A stretch of 64,000 nucleotides of DNA from Treponema sp. (GTDB lineage Bacteria; Spirochaetota; Spirochaetia; Treponematales; Breznakiellaceae), in contig WRLP01000013.1 of assembly GCA_009777535.1 (NCBI GenBank), positions 1-64,000 on the forward strand, given 5' to 3'. Under the pieces are notes generated by a model. That model saw only the letters and a program-made list of their open reading frames with translations, searched no databases and was not told where the DNA came from. Shown one piece after another: positions 58,701-64,000 of the stretch (the stretch's first letter is position 1; each line of letters starts with the position of its first letter). A program made the translations under genes and the position numbers.

Positions 58701-60119
58701 CGAAAAAACAGGCTGCGGGTTCTCTACATCCGGCGCGGCGTCGTCTATAACGATTGTGACATAGCGGCCTTCTGATATTGCCTCGTTTACCGGCATTTCT
58801 TCAACAGCGGGGGTTCCGTCGTACCAGGGGAGCACCGCCATTTGCACAATTCCCGACAGCGCGGTTTCCAGTGTGTGCGTAACGGTAAACTCGCCTCCGG
58901 CAAGGGATACGCAGGGCCCCGGATACAGGTATGTTGTTTCATTTGTGCTGCCGGGGTTTAGGTCAAAGCCCCGCAGGCTGAACAGGCGGTGTTCCACAAT
59001 GATTATTTTGTTCGGGTTGCTGTCGGGGGCGTCTTCAGGCGCTTCCACGGTAAAGCGGATATATACGGTGTTTTTAGTATTGTTAGTATTTTGCGAAAAA
59101 CGGCGATCTATGTCGGGGCGGGAGAATTCGGCGTCTCTGAAATAGCCACTTGCCAGTGCTTCGCTTGCTCTTACGTTTCCGGCGCGGTAGACCTTCCTCG
59201 CTTCGGTGGTATCTGTTTGGTAGCTGATGAGGGTGGGCACTGTCATTGCTACGCCGCTTTCGCTTTCTATGCCGGGCCCAACGGTAACGGTTACGGTAAG
59301 CAGGGCGATCTCATGGGCGTTTGCATTGGGTATGAGGTTTACCCGGTTATTAATGTGGGGGTTTGCCGGGTCGGGCGCAGGGGGATATTCTATATCAAAA
59401 TAGTTTCGCAAGTCGCCGTTTTCGCCGTTCATGTTGAAGGGCTGGCCGCGCTCATTGCCACTTGCCCAAATGCCCGTAACGCGTATAGTGGGGCTTTCCC
59501 CGGTCAGGCTGATGGTTGATGTATTTACCGGCATGTTAAACCAGATATTGACCCGCTGGTCGTAGGGGAAGGGTGTTAATATGGGGTTAAGCGGCGGATT
59601 GGTCTGCTGATCAAGGCTGGGGCGATTACTGCACCAGGGGACAAGGGTTACCGGCGTATCGGTAAAGATGGTTACGGCAGCGATTTTTGCCCCGCTTGCG
59701 CCTTCGCTGAGTGTTACTCTTACGCTGCTGCTGTTAAACGCTAGACCTTCAACCTCTGCCGCTGTTTTTATTTTATCAAGGCCGTTATATTCTACGGCCG
59801 GAAATGCCAGCCATTTTTCAAAACCGTATCCGGGCATGGGAGTAAACTCCACATTAAATTCGTAGCCCTTGCGTGTATTGTCACGGTTCAAATCCCCCTG
59901 TTGAGGGCTTGCTCCCCATTCGACCGGATAATCAACACGCACAGTCAGCTTCGCCGCATTTGCCCAGGCGATTTCTTCATCAATCTTTTTTAGCAGATCA
60001 TTGTCATGTGTGCCGGTAAAGGGATCGCAGGAGAAACTAAAAATCAGAAGGTATAAGAGAAAGGCTAATATAACAGCAAAGTTTCCGGGTTTCATTTTTG
60101 ATTTCCCCTTAATTTTCAT
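55710..60119 (-). CDS. Giant surface lipoprotein with GLUG repeats
   Basis: The protein has about 1470 residues. Three in-frame ATGs (60140, 60119, 60095) all lead into the same signal; the one at 60095 has the best site (AAGGGG). A lipoprotein signal (FLLYLLIFSFSC) is followed by a region of Ig-like and beta-sandwich character (about residues 60-750, with repeated VTVTVGPGIE and YVTIVIDD strands). From about 800 to 1250 it has GLUG-type repeats (NVGGIAGDTSGGTIKEVS, HVGGLVGLLHNSGLE, NAGGLMGLEGM), which form an elongated beta-helix. The C-terminal part is short and Trp-rich. GLUG proteins are surface adhesins or display proteins. It is divergent from a LuxR gene, and direct repeats in between suggest that regulator controls it. 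Confidence 0.88.
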   Translation of the reverse strand: MKIKGKSKMKPGNFAVILAFLLYLLIFSFSCDPFTGTHDNDLLKKIDEEIAWANAAKLTVRVDYPVEWGASPQQGDLNRDNTRKGYEFNVEFTPMPGYGFEKWLAFPAVEYNGLDKIKTAAEVEGLAFNSSSVRVTLSEGASGAKIAAVTIFTDTPVTLVPWCSNRPSLDQQTNPPLNPILTPFPYDQRVNIWFNMPVNTSTISLTGESPTIRVTGIWASGNERGQPFNMNGENGDLRNYFDIEYPPAPDPANPHINNRVNLIPNANAHEIALLTVTVTVGPGIESESGVAMTVPTLISYQTDTTEARKVYRAGNVRASEALASGYFRDAEFSRPDIDRRFSQNTNNTKNTVYIRFTVEAPEDAPDSNPNKIIIVEHRLFSLRGFDLNPGSTNETTYLYPGPCVSLAGGEFTVTHTLETALSGIVQMAVLPWYDGTPAVEEMPVNEAISEGRYVTIVIDDAAPDVENPQPVFSGDYQIDNGVYVYGLNVPMTLALNGLSGIIDNGGEGGIPASRAYSLPWTMDESENLYWYAMIGVNAATETVTSGKRSVNNGLPPNNQWTLADLSGLLTEDTEYRVFVKYEDTLGNITPNWTATGLRVMYSSAVKESVANIKAYCNTNGDEITLSWEENSPGWTSAVGTYPYPEIVISTYRSGPSGDIEENTQTITRSRGAVPYNFSVPQIITNRVRDGEAVSNVYGYKISIVTQNIAGPMTTGPIWVYNIPDMTIAAANTVLLTQENFTAILQAVNSNEQIAIINYVLTGDIEVTDWEPVDLSGKNFYGNGHSVIIRSINAAADMGLFGVLNDGLVRDLTVFYETAAGSTTPVSINPTDAARFGGIAGTAQGSVQFINMLVKGAATFTVSGNTDASVGGLGGQMTGTSSIHNAYGGLNLRVEKASDTASGSINVGGIAGDTSGGTIKEVSVMGNISVGRNKEVNTVASIEQSNTGLHVGGLVGLLHNSGLEDADYRQGSIFVSSNNGTARMGGALGRTSGSANVDSCSAFAREFTVNKTGSGSQFYAAGFVGDFYGGAAVNCSGENSVVITTSLGANSDKNVGGFAGRINADISYCYATGDISVTGYGIMYAGGFTARTVNSPLNTISNSYATGNVVITSLADNEIFAGGFIGRLYMNLENCYATGNVTVDKPNSGSIGTIHAGGLAAGITQTTASNGSVDRCFATGTVIVNRNHTSGTTNAGGLMGLEGMVGTYSKTISNSAALGQSVTVTGGSTTYIGRIFASGYNTNKSNNRTFNGMRLFSDTYANRDNPAQLNITTAPVPVLGGSCVFSNTDFTAPIVPRSISGFTLSDPGGSGISGVSMATTLSSGGETGSPVWEGGISSGRITGVDLSKLTADGQSFQFTFTIMTNAGSWSVYQMSVTRNSATSFAIGVLIRTDSSPTTAKTHNNQHGQDATDSEFRRIDIWRNVPPASGTPPTVFNGLGFSAAHWDFSQVANWGYPFLRGVNGVGLLGGQ

Positions 60120-60194
60120 TTCTCTTTCTTTTCCTTGCATGCCTTTTATTTCTTACCTAACAATTGCTCCATTTTCTTTTTTTTTATATTACCA

Positions 60195-60251
60195 AAACTG
60201 GTGAATTTTCGAAAAAAATGATGAAAAACATCACTTAAACTGGTGAATTTT
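60195..60251. promoter_or_regulatory. Pair of 15-bp direct repeats, 42 bp apart, between divergent genes
   Basis: AAACTGGTGAATTTT occurs at 60195-60209 and 60237-60251, and each copy is followed within about 10 bases by AAAAATGAT. The spacing of 42 bp equals four helical turns, so two protein dimers would sit on one face. The region separates the GLUG lipoprotein gene from the LuxR gene. Confidence 0.55.
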
Positions 60252-60288
60252 ACTTAAAAATGATATATTCAATGCGGAAAACAGGAAT

Positions 60289-61932
60289 ATGGAAACGTTC
60301 AAGAAAAACCTGCGATTTTTATCTCTGGCCCGGCTTTTCTCCTTTCTGGGGCTTTTGTTCCTCAGTGTAAAAACCTTTCTGGTGGTTGCACTGTGTGATT
60401 TTATAAGTAACGGAAATATGGTTATTTTAAGGCTTGCTCTGTTTATGTGCATTGGCATATTCCTGGGGATGCTATTGTGCCCTTTATTCATTCCTTCACC
60501 GGGCCAAAAAAAACCTCTATTCGCAGGCATTGGATTCATTCTGTTTTTTGTAGTACCCAATATTGCCCTGCGGTCTTTGGGTTTACAGCGATGGCTTGGT
60601 TCAGAAGTAATCAGCGCTGTTATTACAACATTAACGAATATCCTTTATCCCCTGTGCTGCGGTTTATTTTTCCTGACCCATACTATGAATTATACTCACG
60701 CAAAGACGCAAAGACGCCAAGACGCCAAGATAAATAGAAATATTGTAAAAAGCGAAAACAGAACCGGCCGGTATTGTGTGTTTTTATTTGCCCTTGTCCT
60801 TGCCGCCGGAATGGCAGGGCGCTATGGTTTATTGCCGGCGCTTTCTTTATTTGGGATTAGCCCAGACCCTTCCGGGTCAATGGTCTTGCTGCACACAATT
60901 AATATGTGGCTCGTTGCGGGAACAGGGTTATCTGCCATTATCTGCATCACATTGTTAAATATGCAAGCTCCCAGTGAACTTGCCACAGTGGAACCCCGCC
61001 CCGGCCCGGCGGCAGGTACCAGCGGCACACGTATGCGGCCGAATGGCCGCTGTAGAATCCTTCCTTTCGTGCACGGCCCGAAGGGACGTACCAATTGGCG
61101 CATGATTTTTTCTTTAATTAGCATTGCAGCTGTAAGTAAATTATTAAACTCGATGATGGGAATACGGTTTTTGCCCATTATCAATTATTCGATTTGGACT
61201 GAAAAGCATTTATTATTACTGATGATAGGCGGACTAATAATTCTGGGTTTTCTGGCAGGGCGTTCCATACTCATTTTTCTCCGCTGGTATCTGCCCTGCT
61301 CGGTTGCCCTGTTTATTTTGCTTCCCTGTATTGTACTTTTCGATAACAGTTCACGATTTGTCCTTTTAATTGACACAATTCTTGCCGTCTATACAAATAC
61401 GACATGGGCAGTTTTTACTGTTGCTCTGATTGAATTATTTTTACCGGCAAAACAAGTATGGCATAACAGCTTCTGTTTTTACATTCTTGCGGGCATTATC
61501 CATTTTACCAATATTATAATTTCCCTTAGCCCTATTATCAGCCGGCATATCCCTCCCGGAACAGGATACTCGGTCTGGATTATCGGAATTGCCGCAATGG
61601 CTTTGATTTTGTTATCTGTCATAGCGCTGATACCAAATCAAATAACAAAGAACAAGGAGCAAAAAACAGAGGGAGAGACGGCACAACGGAGTATTCCTGA
61701 TATTTCTTCCTTTGAAGATATTTTTAATAAGTATGGGCTTTCAAAAAGAGAAATTGAGGTTGCAGGTTTAATTTTAACTGAAGGCTTGGGAACAAGGGAA
61801 ATCGGGAAGCGTCTTTTTATTACAACGGATACAGTCAACAGCCACATAAAGAAAATTTTCCAGAAATTTGATGTGAATAGCAGGACGGAGTTTATGTCGA
61901 GGTTTGTTTCGGTTTCGGCAAAGAATGATTAA
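60289..61932 (+). CDS. Membrane LuxR-type regulator with multi-pass N-terminus
   Basis: The ATG at 60289 gives 547 residues. About ten membrane helices cover residues 10-445 (LFSFLGLLFLSVKTFLVV; ILRLALFMCIGIFLGMLL; IGFILFFVVPNIAL and more). A LuxR HTH domain ends the protein (residues 475-540: GLSKREIEVAGLILTEGLGT then REIGKRLFITTDTVNSHIKK). The membrane part has no close known fold, so it is a membrane-bound, one-component regulator. Two repetitive DNA segments lie inside the coding sequence and add loops between helices: an 8-bp repeat at 60698-60729 and a palindromic block at 61015-61092. The frame stays open through both. It probably regulates the divergent GLUG lipoprotein gene. Confidence 0.85.
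   Translation: METFKKNLRFLSLARLFSFLGLLFLSVKTFLVVALCDFISNGNMVILRLALFMCIGIFLGMLLCPLFIPSPGQKKPLFAGIGFILFFVVPNIALRSLGLQRWLGSEVISAVITTLTNILYPLCCGLFFLTHTMNYTHAKTQRRQDAKINRNIVKSENRTGRYCVFLFALVLAAGMAGRYGLLPALSLFGISPDPSGSMVLLHTINMWLVAGTGLSAIICITLLNMQAPSELATVEPRPGPAAGTSGTRMRPNGRCRILPFVHGPKGRTNWRMIFSLISIAAVSKLLNSMMGIRFLPIINYSIWTEKHLLLLMIGGLIILGFLAGRSILIFLRWYLPCSVALFILLPCIVLFDNSSRFVLLIDTILAVYTNTTWAVFTVALIELFLPAKQVWHNSFCFYILAGIIHFTNIIISLSPIISRHIPPGTGYSVWIIGIAAMALILLSVIALIPNQITKNKEQKTEGETAQRSIPDISSFEDIFNKYGLSKREIEVAGLILTEGLGTREIGKRLFITTDTVNSHIKKIFQKFDVNSRTEFMSRFVSVSAKND
60698..60729. repeat. 8-bp repeat (ACGCAAAG type) inside the LuxR gene
   Basis: Four contiguous units, ACGCAAAG twice and ACGCCAAG twice, span 32 bases. 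Because the period is not a multiple of three, the protein reads HAKTQRRQDAK, a peptide typical of such repeats when translated in more than one frame. It lies in a hydrophilic loop, so it is tolerated. Confidence 0.75.
61015..61092. repeat. Palindromic element inside the LuxR gene
   Basis: GGTACC at 61015 and GTACC near 61088 are the outer ends of a GC-rich block whose core is GCGGCC-GAAT-GGCCGC (61035-61050). It encodes a Gly/Arg/Pro-rich loop (TSGTRMRPNGRCRIL) unlike the flanking hydrophobic helices. Composition and palindromes resemble the element behind tRNA-Gln. Confidence 0.6.
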
Positions 61933-61981
61933 TGAGCAGGCTATTTTTTGAGCCTCAATAAATTTTGTGTTTCTAAAACAA

Positions 61982-64000
61982 CTACTTCTTGCTCCTGACA
62001 TAAGCTCCGACCCTCACGTCCTGAGCCTTTATGTGGCTTATCAGCCAGTCCCCGACCTTTGCACGTACATCTTTGATAACAGCCTCGGATGGGCCAAGGG
62101 CGCGCCACTGGACTGCATGTTTTTCAATAAGCACTTTGTAGGCTTCATGTATTTTTTTATGGTTTTGATAGTCGGGATATTTTTCTGATTTTTGTAACTC
62201 TTGTTCCTCGCTGAAATGCTTGTTCACATAGTTGATCAAAAAATCTATGCTATTGTTGAATTCGGTCCGGTTACCCGAATTACAGGCCCGTATAATCTTG
62301 TTGATCGCGGAAAACAGTTCTTTATGCTGGGAATCAATCAATTCCTGTCCTACCGCAAAGGTTTTATCCCAGACGTAATCGGCGGTATTTTCAACTTTGT
62401 AGCGTTCGACTTCTTTGGATAATGCACCGATGTGTTCTCTATTATTGTCGCTGATGCCCCTGACCCGCCCAACCGCGGAATTAATATAATCTGCGCCGGA
62501 GGCAATTTCACTTATACCGCTGGTTATTTCCTCGGTGGCAGTTGCAAGGTTTACGCCTTCCCTTATAACCTGCTGACTGCCTTCAAGCATTTGCGAAGAA
62601 CCCTGCAGAACCTGGCGTGTAATATCCTGAAGCTGGCTTATGGCTTCCAGGATTTGCTTGCTTCCGACGCTCTGCTCTTCCATGGCGCTGCGTATATTCG
62701 ATTCCTGTTGCGAAACGACACGCACTTCAGTATCAATATCCTGGAATTTTTCCAGCACTACTGTGGTAGATTTGCTGATCTTGTCGATGGAAGTCTTTAT
62801 CTTGTTCAGAACCACAGATATGGTTTTTGACTGCGCAGTGGAAGACTCGGCCAGTTTTCTTATCTCTGCAGCCACTACCGCAAAACCCCTTCCGGCCTCT
62901 CCGGCATGGGCTGCTTCGATGGCGGCATTCATGGACAAGAGATTGGTCTGGCTGGCAATATTTTCCATTACCGAATTAATTTCCAAAAGCCCCTGGGATT
63001 CTTTGGCAATTCCCAGAATGTCCTGCGTTACTTCCTCGAGGCTGTTTCTTCCTGTTTCCGAAGCAAGGATTAACTGTTCTACATTATCAGTATTCTTTAC
63101 CAGGGTATTGGTAACGCTCTGTATATTGGCAAGCATTTGTTCAACCGCGGAAGATGATTGCGATACGCTTTCTGTCTGGGCCTCCACTTGAGTATTCAGA
63201 AGGCTGATATTTTCCATAACCTGTTCCATAGTAGTGTTTGTTTCAGTCACGGATGCCGACTGGTTCATTACCTGATCTTTGATTTTTTGGATATTGCCGC
63301 TTATTTCGGTAACTGCTATGGCAGTCTGATCCATGTTTTCGGAGAGTTCGTTTCCCACATTGGAAAGATTTATGCTTTGGTCTTTTACAATAATGACCAT
63401 GTTGCATATCCTGTCCAGGGTTTTATTAAAGAGATCTGCCATTCTGCCAATTTCATCATCGCGCTTTATTTTAATTCGCTCGGAAAGATTTCCTTCTCCC
63501 CTGGACAGAAGCGTCAGTATTTTATTAATCTGGCCCAGGCGGACAAAAATTGGACGTGCCAGGAAAAACAAAATCAGCACACCGGCGACGGCGAAAATAA
63601 TTCCCATAACGATCTTCTCTATTATCTGGGATCTCAACGAATAATAGAGGTATTCCGCGTTATAATCGCAGCCCACAATCCCAACCATAACTCCCCGGGA
63701 ATTGAATATGGGTTCGTAGACCGAGAGAAGGTAACCCCAATCACCTATATGCAGGGGCCCCGGATTGCCGGTTTCTGTCTGCCAGGTTTTGGTAAAACCG
63801 GAATCAATGTCGCTGGGATCAACCTCATCACCCAGGGCTGAAAAAATGTCCGAGTTAATATCCCCGGAGCCGTCTATTATGTAACGGAAACCCGTTGGCC
63901 CTCCGGGAGCTGCTGTGTAGAGGTAAAGAGGGGCAGTTTCGCTCCAAATTCTAAAAAGTTCCAGCCTTGTCTCTTCATAAAAGGGGTCATTTTCGTTCAG
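61982..64000 (-). CDS. Chemoreceptor with C-terminal hemerythrin domain (5' truncated)
   Basis: The frame is open to the right edge, so the N-terminus is missing; 672 residues are visible. They begin with part of a Cache-type sensor ([20 protein letters not shown], then [20 protein letters not shown]). A membrane helix ([19 protein letters not shown]), HAMP and a signalling domain follow, with the tip [20 protein letters not shown]. The last 125 residues are a bacteriohemerythrin domain: [55 protein letters not shown] and [10 protein letters not shown], with the His/Glu pattern of a di-iron site that binds oxygen. As in DcrH of Desulfovibrio, it should sense oxygen or redox state. An internal ATG at 63688 is not the real start. 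Confidence 0.94.
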   Translation of the reverse strand: MNENDPFYEETRLELFRIWSETAPLYLYTAAPGGPTGFRYIIDGSGDINSDIFSALGDEVDPSDIDSGFTKTWQTETGNPGPLHIGDWGYLLSVYEPIFNSRGVMVGIVGCDYNAEYLYYSLRSQIIEKIVMGIIFAVAGVLILFFLARPIFVRLGQINKILTLLSRGEGNLSERIKIKRDDEIGRMADLFNKTLDRICNMVIIVKDQSINLSNVGNELSENMDQTAIAVTEISGNIQKIKDQVMNQSASVTETNTTMEQVMENISLLNTQVEAQTESVSQSSSAVEQMLANIQSVTNTLVKNTDNVEQLILASETGRNSLEEVTQDILGIAKESQGLLEINSVMENIASQTNLLSMNAAIEAAHAGEAGRGFAVVAAEIRKLAESSTAQSKTISVVLNKIKTSIDKISKSTTVVLEKFQDIDTEVRVVSQQESNIRSAMEEQSVGSKQILEAISQLQDITRQVLQGSSQMLEGSQQVIREGVNLATATEEITSGISEIASGADYINSAVGRVRGISDNNREHIGALSKEVERYKVENTADYVWDKTFAVGQELIDSQHKELFSAINKIIRACNSGNRTEFNNSIDFLINYVNKHFSEEQELQKSEKYPDYQNHKKIHEAYKVLIEKHAVQWRALGPSEAVIKDVRAKVGDWLISHIKAQDVRVGAYVRSKK

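Noticed and set aside
55710-60119. Diversity-generating retroelement target in the GLUG protein
   Set aside because: No reverse transcriptase and no template/variable repeat pair in the window.

Overview
The window looks like chromosome of a host-associated, Treponema-type spirochaete. The inference rests on gene content: three large chemoreceptors with nearly identical signalling cores, BspA/LRR_5, GLUG and InlB-type repeats in surface or membrane proteins, many TPR proteins, lipoproteins with spirochaetal lipoboxes, and mixed ATG/GTG/TTG starts. No rRNA or housekeeping marker is present to fix the species.

Layout. (1) 1-7.35 kb is the right end of an integrated phage or phage-satellite element. 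It holds co-directional phage structural genes, a P4/D5-type primase-helicase, a 1.6-kb gene-free region with iteron-like repeats and many strong nested hairpins (possible origin plus a large structured RNA), and a tyrosine integrase facing a tRNA-Phe gene that probably served as attB. (2) 7.4-8.0 kb is a three-copy 182-bp tandem array made of small hairpins. (3) 8.3-15.5 kb carries two chemoreceptors, a GlcG/HbpS-type protein, and a XRE-cupin regulator with its acyl-CoA synthetase. (4) 15.5-26.2 kb is a tightly packed seven-gene minus-strand operon: zinc-ribbon coiled-coil protein, triple AAA+ (CbxX/SpoVK) ATPase, zinc-ribbon FHA protein, PP2C phosphatase, membrane Ser/Thr kinase with ankyrin and LRR_5 parts, degenerate Lgt-like membrane protein, and a membrane coiled-coil protein. 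This is the best candidate for an undescribed system. (5) 26.3-31.8 kb has murE, AMMECR1 and a TetR gene divergent from a radical SAM/glycosyltransferase pair with a clear promoter and operator. (6) 31.9-40.3 kb holds a membrane phosphoesterase, pgi, a hybrid histidine kinase and a four-gene operon coupled by 1-nt overlaps (phosphoesterase, DGNHR protein, pdxY, M28 peptidase). (7) 40.4-43.4 kb has two near-identical PD-(D/E)XK-like genes flanking a repeat-built lipoprotein. (8) 43.6-53.8 kb has two TPR proteins, a complete Dpp/Opp-type peptide ABC transporter and a STAND-like TPR protein lacking a P-loop. (9) 53.8-55.7 kb is a patch of palindromes around tRNA-Met and tRNA-Gln, with a lone XRE gene and a toxin-antitoxin pair whose toxin has an in-frame stop. 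(10) 55.7-64 kb has a giant GLUG lipoprotein divergent from a membrane LuxR regulator, and a truncated chemoreceptor ending in a hemerythrin domain.

Functional themes are environmental sensing (chemoreceptors, hybrid kinase, hemerythrin, HbpS, phospho-threonine operon), cell-surface display, and heavy colonisation of intergenic DNA by palindromic repeats, some of them inside coding sequence or at tRNA 3' ends. All family assignments come from motif reading; no database search was run.
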